Below, one piece after another: positions 26,697-34,688 of a DNA stretch of 64,000 nt. The stretch comes from Oscillospiraceae bacterium. Lineage in GTDB: Bacteria; Bacillota; Clostridia; Oscillospirales; Oscillospiraceae. The position numbers and the translations under genes were made by a program. A model generated the notes under the pieces. It was not told where the DNA came from. It saw only the letters and a program-made list of their open reading frames with translations, and searched no databases. The stretch lies in assembly GCA_020025655.1 (NCBI GenBank), contig JAHHRR010000002.1, positions 5,146-69,145 of the forward strand, read 5' to 3'. Numbering within the stretch: position 1 is the stretch's first letter; every line of letters begins with the position of its first letter.

Positions 26697-28946
26697 TTAT
26701 TGAAGCGATTTTTTAAGATAAGGTGCGGTAACGGATTTATCGCTGCTGAGCATTTCCTCAGGTGTACCCTGAAAAATTATTCTGCCGCCCTCTTCACCGC
26801 CGCTCGGGCCTACTTCAACCACATAGTCCGCAGCTTTAAGAACTTCGAGATTGTGCTCAATCAGAAATACCGAATTACCCTTTTCCACAAGGCTGTCAAA
26901 GAGCGAGATTATCTCCTGAATATTCTGCAAATGCAGACCGTCCGTCGGCTCATCCAGAATTAAAATCTGTCCTGTTTTTCCAAGATATGATGCAAGCTTC
27001 ATTCTCTGAAGCTCACCGCCTGAGAGTGTGGAAAGTGCCTGATTCAGATGCAGATAGCTTAGCCCGACATCTGCAAGCGGTTTGAGCTTATCCGCAATTT
27101 TAGTGCCTGCAAAACGCTCCATAGCCTGTGCGATACTGAGATCCATAACCTGAGAAATATCAAGCCCGTCCACTTTATACTTTAGTGCCTGAGGGCCGTA
27201 GCGCAGTCCGCCGCAGGCCTCGCACGGAGTTTCTATTGAATCCATAAACGCCATTTCGGAAACTATTATTCCCTTGCCTCCGCAGACAGGGCAGGCGCCC
27301 TCTCCGTTAAAGGAAAACAGACCTATCTTTTCGCCGCTCTGCTTTGCAAAAAGCTTTCTTATGTCATCAGCTACACCCAGATAGGTTCCCGGTGTAGACC
27401 TGAGACTTATGCCTATATTTTTCTGGCTTATAAGGGTGATGTCCTCGCTGCTCTGCTTTTTGAACGCCTCCATAAGAGAGCTTTTGCCTGAGCCTGCCAC
27501 ACCTGCAATAACCGTAAACAGTCCCTTGGGAAGCTTAACATCTATATCTTTTAGATTGTGCAGATTGAGGTGCGACAGTTCAAACCATTCCTTTGCCTGT
27601 CTGGGATTAGTTTTGAGCTTGTTTCTCTGCCGCAGAAGCCGTCCTGTAAGGGTGTCGCTTTCAAGAAGCTCGGGATAGCTGCCCTCAAAAAGCACATTAC
27701 CGCCCTGCTCACCCGCTCCCGGTCCCATATCTATAATATGGTCGGCAATTTCCATCATCTCTTTATGATGCTCCACCATCAAAACAGTGTTGCCTCTGTC
27801 TCTAAGCTCCTGCACAGCCTCCGCCAGTCTGTGTATATCATGGCTGTGAAGGCCTACACTCGGCTCATCCAGCACATACAGCAGATCGGAAAGTGAAGAG
27901 TTATTGTACTTTGCAATTTTACACCGCTGTGCTTCTCCGCCCGAAAGAGTACCCATAGCTCTGTCAAGGGTCAGGTAGTCGAGCCCTATATCAATAAGGG
28001 CCTGAATCCGGTTTCTGAGGGAATTTACAATATCCGCACCTATGGGATCATTGATTCCGTCCAGCCATTTCAAGATTTCTCTAAAGGGCATGGTGGTTAT
28101 CTCGGCAATATTTTTCCCCTGAATTCTGCATGAAAGTATCTTGGGATTAAGCCTTGCGCCATGGCATTCCGGGCAGACGCCCTGAGTTACCAGCGGTTCA
28201 AGCTTCTTCCAGTGAACCTTGGCATCGTCTCTTTTGAGCATTCTGTTCATGCGGTACATAAGCCCTTCATAGGTAGCGGTCTTATAGTATTCAGGAGGCG
28301 GATTTTTAAGCTTCATCGGCTTCTGATATAAGAACAGCTGAAGCTCCTCTTCCGTATAATCCCTGATCTTTTTATTATTATCAAAAAGTCCGCTGCCGCC
28401 GTAATACAGCCAGCGCCACTGGCCGGGTTCAAAGGCCACATAGCGGATAACGCCAGGATCATTTAGGCATTTATCGAAATCTACCAGTTTATGCACATCG
28501 AGTTCGGTAATTTCGCCCAGACCGTCACAGCGCAGGCAGCGTCCCTGAGGATGGTTGAAGGAAAAAGAGTCCGAATATCCCACAAATGGCTTGCCGACTC
28601 TTGAAAACAGAAGGCGCAGAAGCGAGTAGGTATCCGTATAGGTTCCCAGAGTGGAACGCACCTGAGATGAGGGCTTTTTCTGATCTATAACAATCGCAGG
28701 CGGCAGATTTTCGATTTTCCCCACATGAGGTCTGCCGTATTTGGGCAGGTATCGCTGTGCAAAGCTGGGAAATGTTTCATTAAGCTCACGCCTTGACTGA
28801 GCTGCCACCGTATCCATAACAAGAGAGCTTTTTCCCGAACCCGAAACACCTGTTACCACTGTAATACTATGCTTCGGAATCTCAAGGGAAACATTTTTGA
28901 GGTTATTCTGAGTAGCTCCGTAAACACAAATTTTTTCTTTTGACAT
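26697..28946 (-). CDS. Short UvrA-like ABC ATPase (UvrA2/drug-resistance type)
   Basis: A 749-residue double-ABC ATPase related to UvrA, which is normally about 940 residues. The first Walker A is GVSGSGKSSLVMD, the second GVAGSGKSSL, and both signatures are present (LSGGEAQRCK and LSGGELQRMK). Zinc-finger Cys pairs appear as CLRCDGLGE, CPECHGARL and CPVCGGKG. Loss of much of the UvrB-binding and signature insertions matches the UvrA2 class, which is linked to tolerance of DNA-damaging drugs rather than core repair. An AAGGAAAGGA site precedes the ATG. Its upstream region looks like an attenuated, drug-inducible leader. Confidence 0.9.
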   Translation of the reverse strand: MSKEKICVYGATQNNLKNVSLEIPKHSITVVTGVSGSGKSSLVMDTVAAQSRRELNETFPSFAQRYLPKYGRPHVGKIENLPPAIVIDQKKPSSQVRSTLGTYTDTYSLLRLLFSRVGKPFVGYSDSFSFNHPQGRCLRCDGLGEITELDVHKLVDFDKCLNDPGVIRYVAFEPGQWRWLYYGGSGLFDNNKKIRDYTEEELQLFLYQKPMKLKNPPPEYYKTATYEGLMYRMNRMLKRDDAKVHWKKLEPLVTQGVCPECHGARLNPKILSCRIQGKNIAEITTMPFREILKWLDGINDPIGADIVNSLRNRIQALIDIGLDYLTLDRAMGTLSGGEAQRCKIAKYNNSSLSDLLYVLDEPSVGLHSHDIHRLAEAVQELRDRGNTVLMVEHHKEMMEIADHIIDMGPGAGEQGGNVLFEGSYPELLESDTLTGRLLRQRNKLKTNPRQAKEWFELSHLNLHNLKDIDVKLPKGLFTVIAGVAGSGKSSLMEAFKKQSSEDITLISQKNIGISLRSTPGTYLGVADDIRKLFAKQSGEKIGLFSFNGEGACPVCGGKGIIVSEMAFMDSIETPCEACGGLRYGPQALKYKVDGLDISQVMDLSIAQAMERFAGTKIADKLKPLADVGLSYLHLNQALSTLSGGELQRMKLASYLGKTGQILILDEPTDGLHLQNIQEIISLFDSLVEKGNSVFLIEHNLEVLKAADYVVEVGPSGGEEGGRIIFQGTPEEMLSSDKSVTAPYLKKSLQ

Positions 28947-29095
28947 TTCTAAGTCCTTTCCTTAAACAAAGACAAGCTGCAAAATCTTTTTGATTTTTCC
29001 TGACTTCTCTGCATAACGCAGTCCGCCGTTAAGACCACCCGGCTTACGCCGAAAAATTTTGCAGGCAGAAGAACTGACATACCACTCTGCTGATT

Positions 29096-29124
29096 ATTAT
29101 AATACGCCCTGATTATTCGGGCAA
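29096..29124 (-). promoter_or_regulatory. Proximal promoter of the UvrA-like gene
   Basis: On the minus strand, TTGCCC and TATAAT with a 17-nt spacer; expected leader about 140 nt. Confidence 0.6.
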
Positions 29125-29158
29125 CTGCATTCAAAATTTCTGCCATACCCTATGTATC

Positions 29159-29188
29159 AAAAAAGCAGCTGCGCCTCAGCACAACCGC
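29159..29188 (-). terminator. Attenuator hairpin in the UvrA-like leader
   Basis: On the minus strand GCGGTTGTGC pairs with GCGCAGCTGC (three G-U pairs), loop TGAG, followed immediately by six T. It lies about 75-100 nt after the distal promoter and before the proximal one. Confidence 0.7.
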
Positions 29189-29266
29189 AAATCTGCCGGA
29201 ACAGGCCGTATGCACGGAGAATATTTTCCCTGAAATTCTCGCTTCACAGCCGTCACTAACTATTAA

Positions 29267-29296
29267 ATTATATCACAGATTTCAAGGTATTGGCAA
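29267..29296 (-). promoter_or_regulatory. Distal promoter of the UvrA-like gene
   Basis: On the minus strand, TTGCCA and TATAAT with an 18-nt spacer. Transcripts from here would meet the attenuator at 29159-29188. A GTG-started 26-codon frame (29167-29247) ends inside the attenuator stem. Confidence 0.65.
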
Positions 29297-29369
29297 GATT
29301 TTTCATCTAAAAAGCTTATTTTCCATATTATATACTAATCATATTGAACTTTTTCATAAACTTTGCTGA

Positions 29370-29398
29370 TTGAGCTTTATTGCTGATAGTGCTATATT
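29370..29398 (+). promoter_or_regulatory. Promoter of RNA cassette copy A
   Basis: TTGAGC and TATATT with a 17-nt spacer. The stretch just upstream, CTTTTTCATAAACTTTG, is nearly repeated before copy B, so the promoter is part of the duplicated unit. Confidence 0.7.
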
Positions 29399-29569
29399 AA
29401 AGACGTAAAGAAGAAGGAGATTGATCTTCTAAATGAATTTCCGATGGATGAAGTTCAGCGGATCGAATCCTGAGCTGTAAGAAAGCTCAGCCACTGGTTC
29501 GGCAGAGTATGGCCGGATGTGCGGTGTACAGGTTTTCGGTTCAGATTAGGAAAGTGAGGTAAACAAATG

Positions 29570-29599
29570 ATGTTAGATACCAAAAGTTCACAGAAATAA
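29570..29599 (+). CDS. Nine-residue micro-ORF MLDTKSSQK, copy A
   Basis: Starts ATG (an ATG immediately before it is in frame) after AAAGTGAGG and stops in the first bases of the terminator stem. Copy B encodes exactly the same nine residues with four synonymous third-base differences and no replacement, which argues for selection on the peptide or on its translation. It could act as a leader peptide whose ribosome controls the hairpin. Confidence 0.5.
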   Translation: MLDTKSSQK

Positions 29600-29670
29600 C
29601 CCTTGGCTGGAAAAACTGCGAAGCAGAGTATGGTTTCGTAAGTGCCGGTCAGGGGTTATTTCTTTTTTCG
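29595..29670 (+). terminator. Terminator/attenuator stem of cassette copy A
   Basis: GAAATAACCCTTGGCTGG pairs with CCGGTCAGGGGTTATTTC using G-U pairs, then TTTTTT. The inner stem GCGAAGC/GTTTCGT closes the AGAGTATG loop. Confidence 0.8.
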
Positions 29671-29722
29671 CCGTACTGTCGCTCCGTGACCGGTCAGGAA
29701 CATGGCACAGAGTATAAAATAA

Positions 29723-29742
29723 CCCCGCCTTTTGAGACGGGG
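29723..29742. other. Small GC hairpin between the cassettes
   Basis: CCCCG/CGGGG hairpin without a T tail. Nearby AGCCTG/CAGGCT (29781-29801) is followed by a T-rich stretch and may be a weak terminator. No gene is present between the two cassettes. Confidence 0.4.
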
Positions 29743-29912
29743 GATCATCCATAATTCAGCTGTAAAAGTGCGCCTGATACAGCCTGCAACAAGTTCAGGC
29801 TACCTTTTAATTTTAGCACAATCATTTTTGAAAAGTCAACATTTAAACTGTAAACAATTACATTTCTGCGAACTATACCAAAACACGCTAACTTTTTTAT
29901 AAACTTTGGCAA

Positions 29913-29941
29913 TTGAAATCTGCTACCTGCAATGTTATTAT
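29913..29941 (+). promoter_or_regulatory. Promoter of RNA cassette copy B
   Basis: TTGAAA and TATTAT with a 17-nt spacer; upstream CTTTTTTATAAACTTTG matches the copy A upstream block with one difference. Confidence 0.7.
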
Positions 29942-30005
29942 ATAGCCACAAAGAGGAAAGATCATCAAGTTGAATCCCTCTGATAACAGAAACTTTGTTC
30001 AACCG

Positions 30006-30178
30006 AAGTGATGTCGAAGACTTAATATTCTTGGGAAATATCAAAAGGTTTGGTAGCCAAAGTAATATCGAAGCTCTGGTATCCGAATATCATAGTCAGA
30101 TTTGCTGGGATATATCTAAAGCTTTGGTGTTTAAGAGTAATGTCAAGAAATTGATGTGCTTGGGAAATATCAAATAAG
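30006..30178. repeat. Degenerate short repeats inside cassette B
   Basis: Units of roughly 40-65 bp recur about three times, with cores of the type GTRATRTCRAAG and TTGGGAAATATCAAA. The best match is between 30006-30048 and 30134-30178. Both strands stay open across the array, giving repetitive short translations of doubtful reality. Confidence 0.7.
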
Positions 30179-30392
30179 GAAGGTAAATCGTAGTAAAAAT
30201 TCAAAGTTTCAATATCGGGATCAGCTTATGACAGCCTTTATTCCCATATAGGGGAACGGCGGACGGGCTTCCACATATCTTCCGATTACATAATTTTCTG
30301 GTAAGTATAAGCAAGTGAATTGGTACGGAAGCAATTCTGAAATGATTTAATTAGAAAGCCGCGTCTAATTTAAGAAAGTGAGGTAACCATTG

Positions 30393-30422
30393 ATGTTAGA
30401 TACTAAGAGTTCGCAGAAGTAA
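30393..30422 (+). CDS. Nine-residue micro-ORF MLDTKSSQK, copy B
   Basis: Same peptide as copy A, preceded by the identical AAAGTGAGGTAA block with the ATG 9 nt after GAGG. Its TAA lies in the 5' arm of the terminator stem. See copy A for the synonymous differences. Confidence 0.5.
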   Translation: MLDTKSSQK

Positions 30423-30495
30423 CCCTTGATCGTAAAGAGGCTTTTAAAACAGTGTATGGTTTTGAAAGCGGCGGTCAAGGGTTATTTCTTTTATA
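30417..30495 (+). terminator. Terminator/attenuator stem of cassette copy B
   Basis: AAGTAACCCTTGATCG pairs with CGGTCAAGGGTTATTT, then CTTTTAT. The inner stem GCTTTTAAAAC/GTTTTGAAAGC differs completely from copy A but still closes the same-size AGTGTATG loop. Confidence 0.8.
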
Positions 30496-30586
30496 TGCTG
30501 CTGCACCCGGGGAGGGTGCTTTTTTCATACCATTTTTCAGCTGTGCATTGTGAAATAAACTACTTATACGCAGGCTTAGATATACA

Positions 30587-30615
30587 TTGACAGATGTTTT
30601 GCGCTATAATATAAT
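30587..30615 (+). promoter_or_regulatory. Consensus SigA promoter of the iorAB leader
   Basis: TTGACA and TATAAT exactly 17 nt apart. Start expected near 30622, giving a leader of about 150 nt before iorA. Confidence 0.85.
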
Positions 30616-30621
30616 TACTTT

Positions 30622-30722
30622 AATATAATTCATCTCGGCGCAACTAAAGACCGAATGAGCAAATTAAATCCGGTTATATTTAACTCCTTCGGCATTCAGT
30701 CCGCAGGAGTTTTTTGTTTTTT
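30622..30722 (+). promoter_or_regulatory. iorAB leader with intrinsic terminator (candidate attenuator/riboswitch)
   Basis: The first 60 nt can form a closing stem (TTTAATATAA with TTATATTTAA) around a small CTCGG...CCGAATGAG hairpin. A terminator follows at 30682-30722: AACTCCTTCGG/CCGCAGGAGTT with loop CATTCAGT and a long T run. The 3' arm of the closing stem touches the 5' arm of the terminator, so the two may compete. I do not recognise a known aptamer. Confidence 0.5.
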
Positions 30723-30775
30723 CAATTTAAAGTACAGAATAAAATAATTAACATGAAAGAAAGGTGGAAAATACT

Positions 30776-32527
30776 TTGAAACACTTGATGTCAGGCAATG
30801 AAGCCATTGCCAGAGGTGCTTATGAAGCAGGTGTAAAAATCTGTTCGGCTTATCCCGGCACTCCAAGCACCGAGATTTTTGAAAATCTGCCGCTTTACAA
30901 GGACTCCCTCTACTGCGAGTGGGCTCCCAACGAGAAAGTCGCTACCGAAGTTGCATACGGTGCCAGTATCGGCGGCGTGCGCAGCCTTTGCGCAATGAAG
31001 CACGTCGGTCTTAACGTGGCAGCTGACCCTGTTTTCACTGCTGCATACAACGGCGTTACAGGCGGTTTTGTTATCGTAACCGCCGACGACCCCAGTATGC
31101 ACTCCTCACAGAATGAGCAGGACAACCGCTATTATGCAAAGGCCGCTAAAATCGCTCTTATCGAGCCTTCCGATTCTCAGGAATGTCTTGACTTTATGAA
31201 GTACGCATATGAGATTTCCGAAAAATTCGATATGCCGGTTCTCTATCGTACCACCACCAGAGTTTCTCATTCAAAGAGCCTTGTGGAGTTCCATGAGCGT
31301 GTTGAGCATGAAACTGCTCCCTATGTCCGCAATGTGCGTAAAAATGTCAGCACTCCCGCCAATGCCTATGCAAACCACCGGAAGGTTGAGGAGCATATGG
31401 CAGAGCTTCAGAAATATTCAAACGTCTGTCCTCTCAATGTAATGGAGCTTAAAGGCAGCAAAATGGGTGTTATAACCGCATCCATAGCCTACGAATACGC
31501 AAAGGATGCTTTCCCTGAGGATACCTCTTTCCTGAAGCTGGGTCTTACATGGCCTCTTCCTATGGACCTTATAAGAGAGTTTGCTTCAAAGGTTGAAAAG
31601 CTGTACATAGTTGAAGAGCTTGAGCCCTTTATGGAGACAGAGATCAAAGCCGCAGGCATACAGTGTGTCGGAAAAGAGCTTACCGGCAATATGTATGAAT
31701 TGAATCCCCAGCTGCTTAAAGAGCGTATATTCGGGCAGGCTCCCGAAACTGTGGATGTGGGCGTACAGGCAGTTTCCCGTCCTCCCGCTCTCTGCCCCGG
31801 ATGTCCCCACCGTGGATTCTTCTACACTGTGTCAGGAAATAAAAACTATGTTGTAGCAGGCGATATAGGCTGCTATACTCTGGGCGCTGCGCCTCCCCTT
31901 TCCGCAGTTGACAGCTGTGTCTGCATGGGCGGCGGCTTCTCAGTAGGTATGGGTATCTCCAAAGCTCTTGAAATTACAGGCCAGACTCAGAAAAAGGTTC
32001 TCGGTGTGGTCGGTGACTCTACATTCTTCCATAGCGGCATGACCGGTGCTGCCGAAATAATTTACAACAAGGGCAGCATTGTTCCTGTGGTTCTGGATAA
32101 CTCAATAACCGGTATGACCGGTCATCAGGACAATCCCGGCAGCGGCTACACTCTTCAGGGCGATATTGCAGAGTCAATTAAAATTGAGGATGTTTTAAAA
32201 GCCTATGGCTATAAAAACATTTATATTGCAGACCCGTGGGATCTTAAAGCAATGAAGGAGGCAGTAAATAATGCCCTCAATTCTCCTGAACCCTCCGCTG
32301 TTATATCCCGCCGTCCCTGCCTGCTAATAAAGCGCATTAAGCATGACACCGGTCTTTGCGTTGTGGACAGAGATAAGTGCATCGGCTGCAAGAAGTGTAT
32401 AGGTGTGGGCTGCCCTGCCCTTATGATGAAGGACGGCAAGTCATCTATCGATCCCAACCAGTGTGTAGGCTGCACAGTATGTGCTCAGGTCTGCCCTGTT
32501 AAGGCCATTTCAAGAAAGGAGAACTGA
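30776..32527 (+). CDS. iorA: Indolepyruvate:ferredoxin oxidoreductase alpha subunit IorA
   Basis: TPP-dependent oxidative decarboxylation of aryl pyruvates (from Trp, Tyr, Phe) to aryl-acetyl-CoA with reduction of ferredoxin. The start is TTG, 8 nt after AGGTGG, so the protein begins MKHLMSGNEAIARGAYEAG as in known IorA; an in-frame GTG four codons upstream sits on the ribosome site. The TPP domain contains GDIGCYTLGA and GDSTFFHSGMTG, and the C-terminus has two [4Fe-4S] motifs, CIGCKKCIGVGCPAL and CVGCTVCAQVCPVKAI. It is followed by iorB after 3 nt. Confidence 0.95.
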   Translation: MKHLMSGNEAIARGAYEAGVKICSAYPGTPSTEIFENLPLYKDSLYCEWAPNEKVATEVAYGASIGGVRSLCAMKHVGLNVAADPVFTAAYNGVTGGFVIVTADDPSMHSSQNEQDNRYYAKAAKIALIEPSDSQECLDFMKYAYEISEKFDMPVLYRTTTRVSHSKSLVEFHERVEHETAPYVRNVRKNVSTPANAYANHRKVEEHMAELQKYSNVCPLNVMELKGSKMGVITASIAYEYAKDAFPEDTSFLKLGLTWPLPMDLIREFASKVEKLYIVEELEPFMETEIKAAGIQCVGKELTGNMYELNPQLLKERIFGQAPETVDVGVQAVSRPPALCPGCPHRGFFYTVSGNKNYVVAGDIGCYTLGAAPPLSAVDSCVCMGGGFSVGMGISKALEITGQTQKKVLGVVGDSTFFHSGMTGAAEIIYNKGSIVPVVLDNSITGMTGHQDNPGSGYTLQGDIAESIKIEDVLKAYGYKNIYIADPWDLKAMKEAVNNALNSPEPSAVISRRPCLLIKRIKHDTGLCVVDRDKCIGCKKCIGVGCPALMMKDGKSSIDPNQCVGCTVCAQVCPVKAISRKEN

Positions 32528-32530
32528 ACC

Positions 32531-33109
32531 ATGAATACTAAAAGTGCATTATTGGTCGGTGTAGGCGGTCAGGGTGCCATTCTCACCGCCAAGATTCTTG
32601 TTAACGGTCTTATGCGTGCAGGTTACGACGTTAAGATGTCTGAGGTTCACGGAATGAGCCAGCGTGGCGGAAGTGTCTCCACTCAGGTTCACTGGGGTGA
32701 AAAGGTCTACTCCCCTGTTATCGGAAAGGGTGCCGCCGACCTGATGGTTGCCTTTGAAAGAATGGAAGCTGTACGTTATGCAGATTTTCTCAAGCCAGAC
32801 GGCATCGCAGTTATAAATGATTACGCAATTCCGTCGTCTACCATTGCTGCCGGCCTTGTAGAGTACCCTGACGGCTGTCTGGAAGCTATGCAGAGTAAAT
32901 TCAAGTGTCACAGCTTAAACGCAGCAGAGATTGCCATGGAGCTCGGAAACAGCAAGTGCATGAATGTGGTTCTCTTCGGTGCCATGACCGCTGCATTGAA
33001 CTTCGGTGATATAGACTGGGAAGATGTGATTAAAGAAACGGTTCCCGAAAAATTCCTCGAGCTGAATCTCCGTGCCTATGAAGCAGGCCGAAAGGCCGTT
33101 CTGGGATAA
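32531..33109 (+). CDS. iorB: Indolepyruvate:ferredoxin oxidoreductase beta subunit IorB
   Basis: The 192-residue gamma-type domain partner of IorA. It begins SALLVGVGGQGAILTAKIL, and EVHGMSQRGGSVSTQVHWG is the family signature. AAGGAG precedes the ATG, and the pair is translationally coupled. The final transcript ends in the terminator downstream. Confidence 0.95.
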   Translation: MNTKSALLVGVGGQGAILTAKILVNGLMRAGYDVKMSEVHGMSQRGGSVSTQVHWGEKVYSPVIGKGAADLMVAFERMEAVRYADFLKPDGIAVINDYAIPSSTIAAGLVEYPDGCLEAMQSKFKCHSLNAAEIAMELGNSKCMNVVLFGAMTAALNFGDIDWEDVIKETVPEKFLELNLRAYEAGRKAVLG

Positions 33110-33143
33110 GCTTCTCTTTCCGGAAATCCTATTATAAAAAATT

Positions 33144-33184
33144 AAACCGTCAGTATTTCAAAAAAGATACTGACGGTTTTTGTA
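33144..33184. terminator. Intrinsic terminator after iorAB (bidirectional)
   Basis: AAACCGTCAGTAT/ATACTGACGGTTT 13-bp stem with T run; faces the converging MATE gene. Confidence 0.88.
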
Positions 33185-33202
33185 TTTTACTGTACTTTTA
33201 AA

Positions 33203-34576
33203 TCATGCGGTTTCAGGCTTATATTCCATACCGACCTTTTTAATAACGTGCTTCAAAAGCGGTCCGGCAACAAATATGGAAATGAATTCAGCAATGGGGA
33301 AGCAATACCAGATCAGATTCAGATTGCCTGAAAGAGACAGCAGCCATGCAATCGGCAGCAGTGCCACAAGCTGACGCACCACGGAAATCAGCAGGCTGTA
33401 TATGCTGTAACCAAAAGCCTGACAGCTGGAGGAGCGGACAATATTCAATCCTGCAAAAAGGAAATGTATACTTATTATTCTGAGTGCAGGAACACCGATT
33501 GAAAGCATATATTCGTTAGCGTCAAACATACGAAGAAGGACGTTAGGAACAAGCTGCATAATCAGGAAGCCCGCAAGCATAATGCAGCAGGCATATTTTA
33601 TACCTGTCTTTATAGTGTCGTGGATGCGCTTTGAATTTCCCGCACCGTAATTATATGCAAGCACAGGCACAATCGCATTGTTAAGGCCGAAAATCGGCAT
33701 AAAGAAGAAGCTTTGAAGCTTGCCGTACACGCCGAAAACAGCAACCGCAGTAGATGAAAACTTCTGCAGAATAAGGTCCATTATAAATATCGTAATAGAA
33801 ATTACCGAGGTCATTACAATGGACGGAATGCTTATCTTGCACATAGCCCCAAGCATTTCGCCGTCAGGTCTGAAGCCTTTAAAGCTGAGGTTTATCTCAG
33901 GGTTCTTTTTAAGGTTAAGAATCATTCCCACAACGGAACCGAACATCTGACCGCCGACAGTTGCAGCTGCTGCACCTGCAATACCCATTTTCGGGAAGCC
34001 TAAAAGACCGAATATCAGAATAGGGTCGAAAACTATGTTGAATATTGCGCCGCTGAGCTGAGTGTACATGGAGTATTTAGCCCGTCCGGTAGCCTGAAGG
34101 AATCTTTCAAGGCTGATCTCAGTGAAAACGCCGAAGGAAAGGCACATTACGATTCTGAGATATACCACGCCGTAATGTATGATTTCAGGATCATTGGACT
34201 GTGCATTCATAAAAGGTTCCACAGCGGTAAGGCCGAGTATCAGGAATATAATATAGCTTATTGCCTGAAGGAAAAGTCCATTTTTAACTGCTTTGTCAGC
34301 TCTGGACCGGTCCTGACTGCCTAAAGCTCTTGATAAAAGGGCATTTATACCCACTCCGTTTCCCACAGCAAAAGCTATTATCAGATTCTGCATCGGGAAA
34401 GCCATTGAAACCGCAGTCAAAGCAGCTTCATTTATTTTTGCAACAAATATGCCGTCAACGATATTGTAAAGAGCCTGCACAAGCATGGATATCATCATAG
34501 GGATACCCATATTCAGCAGCAGCTTTCCCACCGGCATTTCACCCATTTTATTGCTTTCCAGCGTGTTGTTAGCCAC
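33203..34576 (-). CDS. MATE-family multidrug efflux transporter
   Basis: A 457-residue, twelve-helix transporter exporting drugs or organic cations against Na+ or H+. It has the two-fold repeat typical of MATE proteins; GIPMMISMLVQALYNIVDGI near residue 29 is the usual first-helix signature, and VYGKLQSFFFMPIFGLNNAI marks the second half. It belongs to the DinF/NorM-like branch common in Clostridia. It is a single gene with no linked regulator, so the substrate is unknown. Confidence 0.93.
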   Translation of the reverse strand: MANNTLESNKMGEMPVGKLLLNMGIPMMISMLVQALYNIVDGIFVAKINEAALTAVSMAFPMQNLIIAFAVGNGVGINALLSRALGSQDRSRADKAVKNGLFLQAISYIIFLILGLTAVEPFMNAQSNDPEIIHYGVVYLRIVMCLSFGVFTEISLERFLQATGRAKYSMYTQLSGAIFNIVFDPILIFGLLGFPKMGIAGAAAATVGGQMFGSVVGMILNLKKNPEINLSFKGFRPDGEMLGAMCKISIPSIVMTSVISITIFIMDLILQKFSSTAVAVFGVYGKLQSFFFMPIFGLNNAIVPVLAYNYGAGNSKRIHDTIKTGIKYACCIMLAGFLIMQLVPNVLLRMFDANEYMLSIGVPALRIISIHFLFAGLNIVRSSSCQAFGYSIYSLLISVVRQLVALLPIAWLLSLSGNLNLIWYCFPIAEFISIFVAGPLLKHVIKKVGMEYKPETA

Positions 34577-34640
34577 AAAATCCCTCTTTTTGAAAATTTA
34601 ATAATGTGTTATTCTATCACAATTCCACGAATTAAGCAAT

Positions 34641-34665
34641 AAGGCCGGGACTGAGTCCCGGCCTT
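34641..34665. terminator. Hairpin downstream of smsCB
   Basis: AAGGCCGGGA/TCCCGGCCTT stem, modest T-rich flanks. It lies between smsB and the MATE gene, both on the minus strand. Confidence 0.65.
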
Positions 34666-34688
34666 TGAATTTAATTTTATTCAGTTAT

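Larger units (their letters stand above)
29405..29670 (+). ncRNA. Structured RNA cassette, copy A (family not recognised)
   Basis: A predicted transcript of about 265 nt. The 5' half can fold as a three-way junction: CGAATCCTG with CAGGTTTTCG, the hairpin CTGAGCT/AGCTCAG, and a hairpin whose loop is AGAGTATG (29504-29511). The 3' half holds a strong ribosome site, a nine-codon micro-ORF and a long terminator stem whose inner hairpin again ends in an AGAGTATG loop (29625-29632). Copy B shares the promoter and the whole 3' module. I know no Rfam-type family that fits. Confidence 0.6.
29948..30495 (+). ncRNA. Structured RNA cassette, copy B (family not recognised)
   Basis: A predicted transcript of about 545 nt, twice as long as copy A. 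The ends match copy A: promoter block at the 5' end, and micro-ORF plus terminator with an AGTGTATG loop at the 3' end. The middle is unrelated to copy A and begins with an array of degenerate repeats. The layout of constant ends and variable middle suggests a cassette rather than a simple duplication. Confidence 0.5.

Noticed and set aside
28949..29146. A 65-codon minus-strand frame just upstream of the UvrA-like gene
   Set aside because: The proximal promoter (29096-29124) lies inside it and its ribosome site is weak, so I treat it as leader sequence rather than a gene. A shorter in-frame start at its internal ATG remains possible.
29745..30204. Open frames of 60-99 codons on both strands across the cassette B region
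   Set aside because: They lack ribosome sites, and their repetitive translations come from the degenerate nucleotide repeats.
29405..30495. Possible group II intron, retron or transposon remnant
   Set aside because: There is no reverse transcriptase or transposase frame and no recognisable intron or inverted-repeat boundary; the ends are a promoter and terminators.
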